DNA of 64,000 nt from DASQPR01 sp963797605 (GCA_963797605.1 CAWCPX010000009.1:1-64000); one strand, 5' to 3'. Shown: positions 38,460 to 47,913, counted from the first letter of the stretch. The notes: generated from the letters alone by a model not told the origin. Made by a program: numbers and translations.

Positions 38460-39458
38460 ATGACGAACATCCCCGCGGTCCACGCTGAGGGACTGGTGAA
38501 GACCTTCGGTGACTTCCACGCGGTCGACGGCGTCGACCTGCACGTCGAGCAGGGCGAGATCTTCGGCGTGCTCGGGCCCAACGGCGCAGGCAAGACCACG
38601 ATGCTCAAAATGCTCGCCACGCTCCTGTCCATCGACGCGGGCCGGGCCGAGATCTTCGGCGTGGACGTACACCGCGACCCGCACCGCACGCGTCAACTGC
38701 TCGGTGTGACCGGTCAGTACGCGTCGGTCGACGAGAACCTGACCGCGAACGAGAACCTGTGGCTGTTCGGCCGGCTGCAGGGCGTGCCGAGCGGCAAGGC
38801 CCGGGACACCGCCGCCCGACTGCTCGAACAGTTCGGGTTGGAGGAGGCGGCGAACAAGCCGATCTCACAGTTCAGCGGCGGGATGCGCCGGCGGCTCGAC
38901 CTCGCCGCCAGCCTGATCACCCGCCCGCCGCTGATCTTCCTGGACGAGCCGACGACCGGACTCGACCCGCGCACCCGCGGCCAGATGTGGGACACCATCC
39001 GTGACCTGGTCGCCGACGGCTGCACCGTGCTGCTGACGACGCAGTACCTGGACGAGGCGGACCAGCTCGCCGACCGGATCGCGGTGATCGATCGAGGTCA
39101 CAAGGTCGCGGAGGGCACGCCGGAGGAGCTGAAGGCCTCGGTCGGCAACTCCACGCTGCTGCTACGCCTGTCCGACGGCGCCGACCAGAGCCTCGCGAGC
39201 GCGGTCGTCCGCCGGCTGCTCGGTGAGGAGCCGGTGCTCAGCCCCGAGTCGGGCCGGATGAACGTGGCCCTGGCCGACGCCAACCGGGCCGCCGACGTGC
39301 TGATCGGCCTGCGTGAGGCGGGCATCGGCATCACGTCCGTGAGCGTCGACGCACCGACACTCGACGAAGTCTTCCTCGCGCTCACCGGTCACGACACCGG
39401 CGAACGTTCCGACGCGTCCGCGACCGTGGACGAACCCCAGCTGGAGGTGGCCCGATGA
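38460..39458 (+). CDS. ABC transporter ATP-binding protein, DrrA family
   Basis: 332 residues. Walker A GPNGAGKTT (39-47), Q-loop GVTGQYASVDENLTANENL, signature FSGGMRRRLDLAASL, Walker B LIFLDEPTTGLDP and the H-switch replaced by Gln (TTQYLDEADQ), as in DrrA. The ~90-residue C-terminal extension is typical of daunorubicin-resistance-type ATPases. AAGGAG precedes the ATG. Its stop overlaps the permease start (ATGA). Powers export of a hydrophobic compound with the permease downstream; the AfsR-like regulator converges on the pair. Confidence 0.92.
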   Translation: MTNIPAVHAEGLVKTFGDFHAVDGVDLHVEQGEIFGVLGPNGAGKTTMLKMLATLLSIDAGRAEIFGVDVHRDPHRTRQLLGVTGQYASVDENLTANENLWLFGRLQGVPSGKARDTAARLLEQFGLEEAANKPISQFSGGMRRRLDLAASLITRPPLIFLDEPTTGLDPRTRGQMWDTIRDLVADGCTVLLTTQYLDEADQLADRIAVIDRGHKVAEGTPEELKASVGNSTLLLRLSDGADQSLASAVVRRLLGEEPVLSPESGRMNVALADANRAADVLIGLREAGIGITSVSVDAPTLDEVFLALTGHDTGERSDASATVDEPQLEVAR

Positions 39459-40309
39459 CCCTGCAGATGACCGAGCCGGTGATCGCACCCGTATCGCCGC
39501 GACGCTTGACGGCCGACGACATCGCCGCGCGTACCACCGATCGCATCAGCTTTCGCGAGACGATCAGTCAGACGCTGTCGATGGCCTGGCGCGCGACGAA
39601 GAAGATGCGCCGCAACCCCGAGCAGTTCTTCGACGTGACCGTGCAGCCGCTGCTGTTCACGGCGATGTTCACCTACCTGCTCGGCGGCGGACTCTCCGGC
39701 AGCGTGCAGGCTTACCTGCCGCTGGTGATCCCCGGCATCCTCGCCCAGACGGCGTTGACCGCCTGCATGGCCACGGGCGTGCAACTGCGGGAGGACATGG
39801 TCAAGGGCGTGTTCGATCGGTTCCGGTCGCTGCCGATGGCACGCATCGCGCCACTGGCGGGCCCGATGATCGCCGACCTTCTGCGGTACGCGATCGCCTC
39901 GACCCTCACATTCGCGACCGGCATCGCGATGGGCTACCGCCCCGGCGGTGGTGTCTTCGGCGTGCTCGGCGCGATCGTGCTCACGATCATCGCCGGCTGG
40001 TCCCTGGCCTGGGTCTTCACCTGGGTCGGCACGATCGCCCGCAGCGCGCAGAGCGTCCAGGGCATCTCCATGATGATCATGTTCCCGCTGACGTTCCTCT
40101 CGAACGCGCTGGTGCCGGTCAGCACGCTGCCCGGGTGGCTCGCGGCGTTCGTGAAGGTCAACCCGGTATCCCACATCGTCACGGCGACCCGGGACCTGGC
40201 CAACAACGGGCAGGTCACCGCGCACGTCGGCTGGGCGCTGCTGGCCTGCGCCGTGGTCATCGCGATCTTCGCACCGCTGTCGGTCCACGGTTACAAGCGA
40301 CACCTCTGA
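39455..40309 (+). CDS. ABC-2 type permease, DrrB family
   Basis: 284 residues, six predicted membrane segments (e.g. PLLFTAMFTYLLGG, YLPLVIPGILAQTALTAC, VLGAIVLTIIAGWSLAWVF, MMIMFPLTFLSNALVPV, WALLACAVVIAIFAPL). The ABC-2 coupling region is DMVKGVFDRFRSLPMARIAP, and NPVSHIVTATRDL lies near the end. Partner of the overlapping DrrA ATPase; the two form a drug or lipid exporter of the DrrAB type. Ten bases separate its stop from that of the convergent AfsR-like gene. Confidence 0.92.
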   Translation: MTLQMTEPVIAPVSPRRLTADDIAARTTDRISFRETISQTLSMAWRATKKMRRNPEQFFDVTVQPLLFTAMFTYLLGGGLSGSVQAYLPLVIPGILAQTALTACMATGVQLREDMVKGVFDRFRSLPMARIAPLAGPMIADLLRYAIASTLTFATGIAMGYRPGGGVFGVLGAIVLTIIAGWSLAWVFTWVGTIARSAQSVQGISMMIMFPLTFLSNALVPVSTLPGWLAAFVKVNPVSHIVTATRDLANNGQVTAHVGWALLACAVVIAIFAPLSVHGYKRHL

Positions 40310-40319
40310 TCGACGCCGA

Positions 40320-43300
40320 TCAGCCGCCGGCCCCGAGCCGTCTGAGCAGGCCACGTGCCTCGTCCAGCAGTTCGGGGCCGCGCTGATGCCCGTACTCGGC
40401 AGCGGTCGCCGACATCAATCCCGGTGCGCGGCTCTCGGCCTCGGCATTGATCCGCTCCCAGGACATCGTCGGCATGCTGCGGTTGTAGGCGAACCGGTCG
40501 GCCAGCACGATCAGGCGGACCGCGTCGGCCGGTGTTGTCGCCCCGTGCAGGAGCCCCCACACGCCGAGCCCGAAGAGCAGCAACCCGGCAACCGGGAAAT
40601 CCAGGTGCGGATGTGCCGGATCGAGCACGCGCACTGCCAGATCCTGGGCCCGGGCGAACAACCTCGACCCGGTCGGATCACCGGCCGGTGCGTGGTAGGC
40701 GTGCGCGGCCAAACCGATGCCGTCGCTGAGCAGCACCCACGGTTCCAGGCCGGTCGACGGCATCCCCGGCATCCGGACCGCGCCGACACGCTCGCTCACC
40801 GCCAGGTAGGTGCCCAGCCCGGCCGCCGTGTCACCGCGGGCCAGCGCCAGTTCGGCGGCACCGAGTTCGTAGACCAACCATCCGCCCAGCACCGCGTCGC
40901 CCGGCTCCACCAGGTCGAGCCCGGCCAGCTGAGCGGCGGCCGCGTCGAGGTCTCCCTCGGCGATCAGAGCGAGGGCGAGCAGCGAACGCAGCTGAATCGA
41001 ATCGTCGCGGGCACCGAGGCGTTCCAACACCGGAAGGGCGGCCTGGGCATGGTCCACCGCCTCGTCGACGCGACCGAGTTGGACGGCCAACTGCGCAGCC
41101 ATCGTCTGCGTGATCGCCCGGATCCACGGTCCGTCCGAGTCGTCGACGACTCGAAGCCCCCGCTCGGCGGCGTCCATGGCCGCGTCCGGATCGCCGCTGT
41201 TCTCCAACACCTGGCTCAGCCACGGCAACGCGAGCGCGGCGATATGGCGGTGGGGGGAGTCGGCGTACGCGCGGAGTTGCTTGATCAAGCCGTCGGAGGA
41301 GCGCTGCTCGATCTCGCTCAGCACGGTGACCAGCGCGAATATCCACGTGTCGTCGTCGCCCGGGCCGAGGTCGCGCAGCACCGAACGCAGCGCGTCGAAA
41401 TGGTCGTTGTCCACGATTATCGCGCCGTTGAGCATCATCCCGGCCGTCATCCGGGTCGCGTCAGCCAGAGCGGCCGGCGGTGTCCAGCCGGTCAGCAGCC
41501 TGGCCGTGGCCTCGAACAGCACCATCAGGCGCATGTGCTCGCCGCGAATGACCCAGTAGCTGGCCAGCGCCGCGAGGATCTGCACGGTCGCGTCCGGGTC
41601 CGATGCGGTGAGGGCCCGGCGTAGCACGTCGGAGAGGTTGTTCTCCTCGGCGCGTACGGCGTCGACCGCCTCGAACTGGCGGGGGCCGAACAGGTCACGG
41701 GCGTACGACGCCGCGAACGCCATCGCCCACGCCCGGTGCGCGCGTTCGGCCGCGTCGTCCTCGCCGGCGTCGGCGAGCCGCATCCGGCCGAACTCCCGAA
41801 CGGTCTCGAGCATCCGGTAACGTACGCCGCCGCGCTCGGTCTCCACGATCGTCAGCAGCGACTGGTCGATGAGGTCCTGGACGGCGGTCAGCGCGTCGTC
41901 ACCGAGCATCGCCTCGGCCGCGGCGAACGTGAATCCGTCGTGGAACACCGACAGCCATCGCAGCGCGCGTCGTTCCCGTTCCGCGAGCAGGTTCCACGAC
42001 CAGTCGATGACGGCCAGCAACGTCTGGTGACGGTCCGGCGCGCTGCGGTCGCCGCCGCGTAGCAACGCGAACCGGTTCTCCAGCCGCCGGGCGATGTCGG
42101 CGACGCCCATCACCCGCACCTTCGCCGCCGCGAGTTCGATGGCCAGCGGCAGCCCGTCGAGGCGCGCCACGATCTCGGTGACCGCCGGTTCCGTGCCGGT
42201 CAGGTGCACGTCGGGGCGTGCCGCGATCGCCCGTTGCCGGAACAGCTCCACGGCGTGCGCGGTGTCCAGTTCGGCCAACAGGTAGACCTGCTCGGCGGAG
42301 ATCGCCAGCGGTGCCCGGGTGGTGGTGAGGATCCGCAGCTCGCGTGTGGTGGCGACGAGGTAGGCCACGAGATCGGCGACGGCCGCGACGATGTGCTCGC
42401 AGTTGTCGAGGATGAGCAGTGACGGCGACTGGTCGAGGTGGCGGGCGATGCGGGCGCGTACGTCGGCGCGCTGCTCCGGGTTGAGGGCGCGCCGGCCGCT
42501 GACGGAGTCTCGTACGCCCAGCACCGAGCCGACCTCGCCGACCAGGTCATCGGGCGCGGTGATGCCGACGAGTTCGACGAAATGGACGATCGGAGCCGGG
42601 TACTCACGACCGAGCACGTGGGCCAGGCGGGTTTTGCCGAGTCCGCCCGGGCCGACGATCGACACGACCCGGGAGCCGGCCAGCAGCGCGTGCAGGCGGC
42701 GTACGTCGTCGGCCCGCCCGAGCAGCGTCGTCGCTTCGTACCGGACACCGGAGCGGACCGGTCGATCCATCGCGAGCAACTCGCCGTGCAGACGGCGCAA
42801 CTCCGGGCCGGGGTCGGTGCCGAGCCGTTCCCGCAGATCCGCCCGGTACGCCTCGTAGCGGCCCAGGGCGGCAGCCGCGCCCCGGACGGCCGCTTCGCTG
42901 CGCAGCAGATCGGCGAGGAGCGGTTCGTCGGAGGGATCATCCGCGTGCGCGTCGGTCAGCGGGCTCAGCGCGCCGCCGTGTTCACCGATCCGGGCCCGAG
43001 CCCGGGCGAGCAGCACCGTCGCCTGCTGCAGTTCCTGTGCGGCGGTGCGTCGCAGTGCGGCGAGAGGACCGTACGCGTCGTCGGTGGCCACCCGGCCGAG
43101 CGCGAGGGCCTGCGTCGCCAACGCCGCCGCTAGCACCGGATCGGTGTCGAACGCCGACCGTGCCGAGGCGAGCCGGTCCGAGAGCACCTGGGTATCAACG
43201 CGGGAGCGATCCACGCCCAGGCGGTAGCCGTCGCGGTCCCGGATGACCGAGTCCGGCCCGTGCGTCGAACGCGTACGCGAGACGAGAACCTGCAGTGCCT

Positions 43301-43469
43301 TGGCGGGATTGGCGGGGGCGTCGTCGGCCCAGATCAGCTCAGTGAGCCGGGTCGCGCTGACGGTGCGACCGGCGGCGGCGAGCGCTGCGAACAGCGTCTG
43401 CGTTCGTTCGCCCGCGACCGGCTCGCCATCCCAGCGCACCGTGTCCAGCAGCGACAGGATGATCGGCAC
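40320..43469 (-). CDS. AfsR/SARP-family regulator (BTAD, NB-ARC, TPR)
   Basis: 1049 residues. An N-terminal OmpR-type DNA-binding domain (SATRLTELIWADDAPANPAK, RDGYRLG) and the BTAD domain (about 95-245; LGRYEAYRADLRERLGTDPG) are followed by an NTPase with P-loop SIVGPGGLGKTRLAHVL and LLILDNCEHI. A C-terminal TPR-like helical array follows. Such regulators activate antibiotic or exporter genes. The start is probably leaderless: TAGACT (43476-43481) ends 6 bases before the GTG at 43469. It converges on the DrrAB operon, a likely but unproven target. Confidence 0.92.
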   Translation of the reverse strand: MPIILSLLDTVRWDGEPVAGERTQTLFAALAAAGRTVSATRLTELIWADDAPANPAKALQVLVSRTRSTHGPDSVIRDRDGYRLGVDRSRVDTQVLSDRLASARSAFDTDPVLAAALATQALALGRVATDDAYGPLAALRRTAAQELQQATVLLARARARIGEHGGALSPLTDAHADDPSDEPLLADLLRSEAAVRGAAAALGRYEAYRADLRERLGTDPGPELRRLHGELLAMDRPVRSGVRYEATTLLGRADDVRRLHALLAGSRVVSIVGPGGLGKTRLAHVLGREYPAPIVHFVELVGITAPDDLVGEVGSVLGVRDSVSGRRALNPEQRADVRARIARHLDQSPSLLILDNCEHIVAAVADLVAYLVATTRELRILTTTRAPLAISAEQVYLLAELDTAHAVELFRQRAIAARPDVHLTGTEPAVTEIVARLDGLPLAIELAAAKVRVMGVADIARRLENRFALLRGGDRSAPDRHQTLLAVIDWSWNLLAERERRALRWLSVFHDGFTFAAAEAMLGDDALTAVQDLIDQSLLTIVETERGGVRYRMLETVREFGRMRLADAGEDDAAERAHRAWAMAFAASYARDLFGPRQFEAVDAVRAEENNLSDVLRRALTASDPDATVQILAALASYWVIRGEHMRLMVLFEATARLLTGWTPPAALADATRMTAGMMLNGAIIVDNDHFDALRSVLRDLGPGDDDTWIFALVTVLSEIEQRSSDGLIKQLRAYADSPHRHIAALALPWLSQVLENSGDPDAAMDAAERGLRVVDDSDGPWIRAITQTMAAQLAVQLGRVDEAVDHAQAALPVLERLGARDDSIQLRSLLALALIAEGDLDAAAAQLAGLDLVEPGDAVLGGWLVYELGAAELALARGDTAAGLGTYLAVSERVGAVRMPGMPSTGLEPWVLLSDGIGLAAHAYHAPAGDPTGSRLFARAQDLAVRVLDPAHPHLDFPVAGLLLFGLGVWGLLHGATTPADAVRLIVLADRFAYNRSMPTMSWERINAEAESRAPGLMSATAAEYGHQRGPELLDEARGLLRRLGAGG

Positions 43470-43555
43470 CTGCCAAGTCTAGAAGGACCCCGCTTCCCGC
43501 TCGCGAACGCGCAGCGCCGCTGACGAGATGACTCGCGCCGCGATGTGCCGGCCCG

Positions 43556-44368
43556 TCAGTGGCCGCCAGTGCGGCCGAGCGTCGTCACGGGTGTCGCGCC
43601 GGGACGCGTCCACTGCGGCGCGGGCCGGCTGGTCGGACCCCAGATCGCGTGGCCGTCGGCGTCGGACCGCCAGTACCAGCAGATCGGGGCACCGTGCCCG
43701 CCGACCGGTGAGCCGGCGTCGGGCGAATCGGGCCAGCCCTCCGGGTCGTCTTCCCACGCCTCGCGACGACCGTAGGGTGTCATGTCGAGCAGCATGAGGT
43801 GCGGACTGATCGGTTCGTTGCCACGGCCGGTCGTGGCGTAGGTGAGAAACGCGCGGTCACCATGGCGCAGGAACACCGTCACCGAACCCATGCTTTCGCC
43901 GACGGGCGGCGGCACGTCACGTACGGAGTACCACGGCTGGGTGTAGCCCATGAACTCGACGAACGGTGCCACCTCGGCCCACTCGCCGGTCGTCAGGATC
44001 GCGAACGAGACGCCCCGGGCATTGAGGTAGACGGCGTCCTTCACCGACCACGCCGTCGTCGTGCACCCCTCGCACTGGCCCTGGTGCGGCGCGCCGTCGT
44101 GCCACATGTGCTTGTAGACCACGAGTTCGTCGCGGCCCTGGAACAGGTCGAGGAACGGCACCGGCCCGTCGGGCCCGACCACCTCGACCGTGCCGTCGAA
44201 CTCCACCATCGGCAGCCGTCTCCGGGTCGCGGCGATCGCGTCGCCCTCGCGGGTGTGTGCCTTCTCCCGGATCAGAAGCTCGTCGCGGGCGGCCTGCCAC
44301 GTGGCCATGTCAACAACGGGCGGACGGCCGCTCGTCGTGGCGGTCGGGTCGTTCGGAGCAGTCGTCAT
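43556..44368 (-). CDS. DUF899 family thioredoxin-like protein
   Basis: 270 residues. Family landmarks: REKAHTREGDAIAATRRRLP, VVGPDGPVPFLDLFQGRDEL, VVYKHMWHD, PWYSV and the C-terminal EGWPDSPDAG and WYWRSDADG. The cysteine pair is QCEGC (C-x-x-C type) in HQGQCEGCTTTAW, where many members have CPxC. The ATG at 44368 has GGAGG six bases upstream; upstream in-frame starts are rejected. DUF899 proteins have a thioredoxin fold but no settled function; a redox role is guesswork. It sits alone between the AfsR gene and tfoX. Confidence 0.83.
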   Translation of the reverse strand: MTTAPNDPTATTSGRPPVVDMATWQAARDELLIREKAHTREGDAIAATRRRLPMVEFDGTVEVVGPDGPVPFLDLFQGRDELVVYKHMWHDGAPHQGQCEGCTTTAWSVKDAVYLNARGVSFAILTTGEWAEVAPFVEFMGYTQPWYSVRDVPPPVGESMGSVTVFLRHGDRAFLTYATTGRGNEPISPHLMLLDMTPYGRREAWEDDPEGWPDSPDAGSPVGGHGAPICWYWRSDADGHAIWGPTSRPAPQWTRPGATPVTTLGRTGGH

Positions 44369-44600
44369 GGTGTCCTCCGGGGAGTCTCGTACCGTGAAAC
44401 ATCGTACGACTGTTCGAGGGACGGCACCACGGCACACACCGACGACGGCTAATCGCCCTGGCAGATCGTGAGAGTGCTGAGCCGGTGGCAGGCCACGGCC
44501 AACACTGTCGAAGAGTCCGGCGACGCTCGCCGGCTCCAGGAAAAGTTCCGTCGGCGCCGCGGCTCACCTACATAAGCCGACACGCGAACGCGGTCGGCGG

Positions 44601-44939
44601 CTACCGACGCTTCGCGGGTTTCGGCTTGCGCGCCAGCGCCGCCTCCACCATCGGCAGCACCCAGGTCTCCAAACCGTCGCGATCGACGACCGACTCGCTG
44701 ATCCGGACCATCCCGGTCATCGTCCGCTCGCCCATCACCGGGCGGGTGCCACCGCGAGCGACCGCCGCGTCAACCTGCTCTTTTCCGACCTTGAGCAGCA
44801 GCCCGTGCTGGGTCACGCCGACGACCATGTGCGTGTTGACCATGAAACAGAGCGCGCCGAACATCTTGATCTCGACGGGCTCCGCCATCGTGGCGATCAC
44901 CTCATGCACCCGCTGCGCCAGCGCCTCGTCATAGCTCAC
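44601..44939 (-). CDS. TfoX/Sxy N-terminal domain protein
   Basis: 112 residues, the usual size of actinobacterial TfoX-N proteins. VEIKMFGALCFMVNTHMVVG is the family signature, followed by GLLLKVGKEQ, TGMVRIS and a basic tail KPKPAKRR. It lacks the C-terminal TfoX domain of the enterobacterial competence regulators, so a competence role should not be assumed. The GTG start at 44939 follows CAGGAT by exactly 6 bases with no Shine-Dalgarno, a leaderless arrangement. Confidence 0.83.
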   Translation of the reverse strand: MSYDEALAQRVHEVIATMAEPVEIKMFGALCFMVNTHMVVGVTQHGLLLKVGKEQVDAAVARGGTRPVMGERTMTGMVRISESVVDRDGLETWVLPMVEAALARKPKPAKRR

Positions 44940-45007
44940 ACAGCGATCCTGACACACGCGCGGAAGCCCGGCCGGGAACATGAGGCGACGCCAACTTGTG
45001 ACGGACG

Positions 45008-45318
45008 TTAGCCGACGGCGATGCCGAAGTACTCGAAGCTGGTCGTACCGGTCGTCAGCCGGCCGGGTTCGAGAAGTTGGTTGCCGGTCGCGGTCAGTCC
45101 CGTCGCGCTGCCCGGGATGATCGCGATCCCGCCGCAGCTGGTGAGCGCCCCGATCGTCTCGCCGTCGTCGCCGATGACCAGGTCGCTGCGGGCGCCGCCG
45201 TGGACCGGGAGCGCGATCAGGCCGTCGGCGAAGTCGTCGTTCGTGTCGCTGCTGCCGAGAATGCCCGCCGTGTTTCTGATCCCACAGCGTCGACGAGGAG
45301 GTCGTTCTGTCAGCTACC
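45008..45318 (-). pseudogene. C-terminal remnant of an FG-GAP (integrin-alpha-like) repeat protein
   Basis: The minus-strand frame ending at 45008 reads NTAGILGSSDTNDDFADGLI, ARSDLVIGDDGETIGALTS, GLTATGNQLLEPGRLTTGTT and SFEYFGIAVG. This is the ending of secreted FG-GAP/VCBS repeat proteins. Upstream, RTTSSSTLWDQ continues it after one extra A near 45280, and the piece then stops at the 3' end of the yoaK-like gene. The N-terminal hundreds of residues and any start are missing, so this is a deletion leftover. Confidence 0.6.
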
Positions 45319-46050
45319 GGACCCGGCGCGGTGCCACGCGGCGTCGCCGCGGCCGACGACCGCCGTGATCACCGCGATCACGGCGAGCGCGCAGACGGCC
45401 GTGATCAGCGTCGCGGTCGCGTTCACGTCCAGCACGAGCACCGCTCCGACGAGCCCGCCGACGAACAGGCCCAGCACCGGCAGCGCACGGCGGAACGTCA
45501 GCGTGAGCGGCGCCTTCGCGAAACCCACGGCCAGATTCGTCAGCGCGGTCGTCAGCACGTTCGTCGCCACGTCCGGGACGGCCATTTGGTGCAGGGTCGC
45601 GTTCTGCGCACCCATGGCCAGCGCGATGAGCGCGGCCACGATCATTCGCGTGCCCGCCGACGGCTCGGAGAATCCGTAGACGATCAATCCAGCGCTGGTG
45701 AGAACCACTTCGGCACCCAGGGTGTTGCGCAGCAATCTGCCCCGATGCCCGTTTGTGTGGTTGGCGAGCTGTCCGCCGGCGGCCGCGCCGACCACGAAAC
45801 CGCCGAGCGCGGACAGGGACGCGGCGAGCGAGAACCCACGGGCGCCGGCGATCGCGAAGCCGGTGAAGACCACGTTGCCGGTCATGTTGGCGACGAAGAC
45901 GCGCCCGAGCGACAGCACGCTGAACGCGTCGACGAGCCCGGTCACCACGGTCAGCGAGAGCAGCAGGGCGGGCAGCGGGCCATGGGCCGGATCGGCGACG
46001 AAACCGGCGAGCCACCGCGGCGTGCGGCTGGCCGTACCCGTGGAGCGCAT
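45310..46050 (-). CDS. YoaK/DUF1275 family membrane protein
   Basis: 246 residues with about six membrane segments. Family motifs are VTGLVDAFSVLSLGRVFVAN and MTGNVVFTGFAIAG at the N-terminus, then GAQNATLHQMAVPDVATNVL and TTALTNLA in the middle. DUF1275 proteins are small integral membrane proteins of unknown transport function. The second half (RRALPVLGLFVGGLVGAVL) closes with a short polar tail. The stop abuts the FG-GAP remnant. Confidence 0.85.
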   Translation of the reverse strand: MRSTGTASRTPRWLAGFVADPAHGPLPALLLSLTVVTGLVDAFSVLSLGRVFVANMTGNVVFTGFAIAGARGFSLAASLSALGGFVVGAAAGGQLANHTNGHRGRLLRNTLGAEVVLTSAGLIVYGFSEPSAGTRMIVAALIALAMGAQNATLHQMAVPDVATNVLTTALTNLAVGFAKAPLTLTFRRALPVLGLFVGGLVGAVLVLDVNATATLITAVCALAVIAVITAVVGRGDAAWHRAGSGS

Positions 46051-46110
46051 GGCCCTTGATCTTAGTGCCCGACAAGCGGCCGCATGCCGTGCCAGTTGGA
46101 TCGATGACTA

Positions 46111-46170
46111 TTGACCGACAAAGTAACCGGGTGTAGAAAAACGAAAACAAAGAAGAAACGGCGGTGAAAC
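46111..46170 (+). promoter_or_regulatory. Promoter and probable DeoR-type operator of the PTS operon
   Basis: TTGACC (46111-46116), a 17-bp spacer and TAGAAA (46134-46139) form a good promoter. Immediately downstream a purine run with repeated GAAAA/GAAAC units (46137-46170: gaaaaacgaaaac, gaagaaacgg, gtgaaacc) stands out in this GC-rich DNA. It resembles the repeated GAAA elements bound by DeoR-family sugar regulators. Confidence 0.6.
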
Positions 46171-46176
46171 CAACAC

Positions 46177-46938
46177 ATGTACGCCGAGGAACGCCAGCAG
46201 GAGATCTTGCGACGGGTGCGTGCCGACGGTCGGGTCGACGTGGTCGCGCTCGCGGACGATCTCACCGTGACGACCGAGACGATCCGGCGTGACCTGACGG
46301 TGCTCGAGCGGGCCGGCGTGGTGCGACGCGTGCACGGCGGTGCGATCCCGGTCGAGCGCCTCGGCTTCGAACCTGCCGTGGCCGCGCGCGACGCCGTGAT
46401 GACGGTTGAGAAGGAACGCATCGCGAAGGCCGCGCTCGCCGAGTTGCCGGAGGGCGGCTCGATCATCATCGACGCGGGCACCACGACGAGCCGGCTGGCC
46501 GAGGCGATCCCGATGGACCGCGAGCTGACCGTCATCGTCAACGCGCCGCCGCTGGCCACGATGCTCGCGACCCGGGCGAACCTGGCGGTCATCATGCTCG
46601 GCGGTCGGGTGCGCGGGCGCACGCTCGCGACGGTCGACGACTGGGGCCTGTTCCCGCTGTCGAACATGTTCGTCGATGTGGCGTTCATGGCGACGAACGG
46701 GCTGTCGCCGGAGCGGGGCCTGACCACGCCGGATCCGGCTGAGGCGGCGGTGAAGCGGGCGATGATCGCGGCGGCCCGGCGCACCATCGTGCTGGCCGAC
46801 CACACGAAGATCGGCAACGACTACCTCTCCCGGTTCGCCAATCTGTCTGATGTGGACATGCTCATCACCGACACCGGGCTCGACGGCGAACTCACCGACG
46901 AACTCGAACAGGCCGGCCTGCGAGTGAGCCGGGCATGA
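46177..46938 (+). CDS. DeoR/GlpR-family transcriptional regulator of sugar metabolism
   Basis: 253 residues. The N-terminal DeoR HTH is ERQQEILRRVRADGRVDVVA, LTVTTETIRRDLTVLERAGV and RRVHGGAIPVE. The C-terminal sensor domain (IIIDAGTTTSRLAEAI, NAPPLATML, MLGGRVRGRT, VKRAMIAAARRTIVLADHTK) binds sugar phosphates in the family. It heads the PTS operon and its stop overlaps the kinase start (ATGA), so regulator and kinase are co-translated. It likely represses the operon until a phosphorylated sugar or polyol accumulates. Confidence 0.93.
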   Translation: MYAEERQQEILRRVRADGRVDVVALADDLTVTTETIRRDLTVLERAGVVRRVHGGAIPVERLGFEPAVAARDAVMTVEKERIAKAALAELPEGGSIIIDAGTTTSRLAEAIPMDRELTVIVNAPPLATMLATRANLAVIMLGGRVRGRTLATVDDWGLFPLSNMFVDVAFMATNGLSPERGLTTPDPAEAAVKRAMIAAARRTIVLADHTKIGNDYLSRFANLSDVDMLITDTGLDGELTDELEQAGLRVSRA

Positions 46939-47888
46939 TCGTCACCCTCACGTTGAATCCCAGCGTCGACCGCTCGATCGACATCGCCGAGCTGACCCGC
47001 GGCGCCGTCATCCGGGCCACCGCCTCTCGGCTCGATCCGGGTGGCAAAGGGGTGAACGTGAGCCGGGCGCTGCTGGCCAACGGCGTGCCGGGGGTGGCCG
47101 TGCTGCCGGTCGGCGGCGACGACGGCCGGCAGCTGGTGCGGCTGCTGGAAGCCGAGGGCGTCGCCGTCGTCGCGGTGCCGGTCGCCGGCAGTTCCCGCTC
47201 GAACATCACCCTCGCCGAGCCCGACGGCACCATCACGAAGGTCAACGAGGCCGGCGCGAGCCTGTCCACCGCGGAACTCGACGCGGTCGCGTCCGCCCTG
47301 ATCAAAACCGCGGCGGCCAGCGGCGAGGGTGCCATCTGGGTCGCCATCTGCGGTTCCATGCCACCCGGCGTCGACACCGGGTTCTACGGCGACCTCTGCG
47401 CCCGGTTGCGGTCGAGCGGCCTCAAGGTCGCCGTCGACACCAGCGGCCCGGCGTTGCGGGCCGCCATCGACAGCCGGCCCGACCTGGTCAAACCCAACCG
47501 GGCCGAACTCACCGAGGCGGTCGGTCGACCGCTGTTCACGCTCGGGGACGTCGTCGACGCCGCCGAACAGGTCCGCAGGTGGGGCGCCGGCGCGGTCCTG
47601 GCCAGCCTCGGAGCCGACGGCGCCGTGCTGGTCGAGGCCGACGGCGTGCTCATCGGCGAGTGCGCCGTGGCCGCCCGGCGGAGCTCTGTCGGTGCCGGTG
47701 ACGCCATGCTCGCCGGCTTCCTGCACGCCGGCGCGCGTGGCCGGCACGCGTTCGCCGAAGCGCTCGCGTGGGGAGCCGCCGCCGTACGCCTTCCGGGCAG
47801 CCGGATGCCCGGCCCGCACGACATCCACCGAGACCCCGTCCACATTCATCCCGGCCCTGATCTCGCACGCGCGCTGGTCGCCGACTAG
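46935..47888 (+). CDS. 1-phosphofructokinase-family hexose kinase (PfkB)
   Basis: 317 residues, ribokinase/PfkB fold. TLTLNPSVDRSIDI opens the protein, LDPGGKGVNVSRALLANG is the substrate glycine motif, KPNRAELTEAVGRP is the central motif and GAGDAMLAGFLHAG contains the catalytic Asp and anion hole. The family covers 1-phosphofructokinase, tagatose-6-phosphate kinase and PfkB. Beside a polyol-type dehydrogenase and a PTS, it probably phosphorylates the ketose phosphate made from the imported polyol to a ketose bisphosphate. Coupled to the DeoR gene upstream and 25 bases from the EIIC start. Confidence 0.9.
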   Translation: MIVTLTLNPSVDRSIDIAELTRGAVIRATASRLDPGGKGVNVSRALLANGVPGVAVLPVGGDDGRQLVRLLEAEGVAVVAVPVAGSSRSNITLAEPDGTITKVNEAGASLSTAELDAVASALIKTAAASGEGAIWVAICGSMPPGVDTGFYGDLCARLRSSGLKVAVDTSGPALRAAIDSRPDLVKPNRAELTEAVGRPLFTLGDVVDAAEQVRRWGAGAVLASLGADGAVLVEADGVLIGECAVAARRSSVGAGDAMLAGFLHAGARGRHAFAEALAWGAAAVRLPGSRMPGPHDIHRDPVHIHPGPDLARALVAD

Positions 47889-47913
47889 CGCGGCTCCCGA
47901 AAGGAGCTCCCCC

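Noticed and set aside
45021..45368. Plus-strand 115-codon frame
   Set aside because: The opposite strand encodes a recognisable FG-GAP C-terminus; the plus frame is its shadow.
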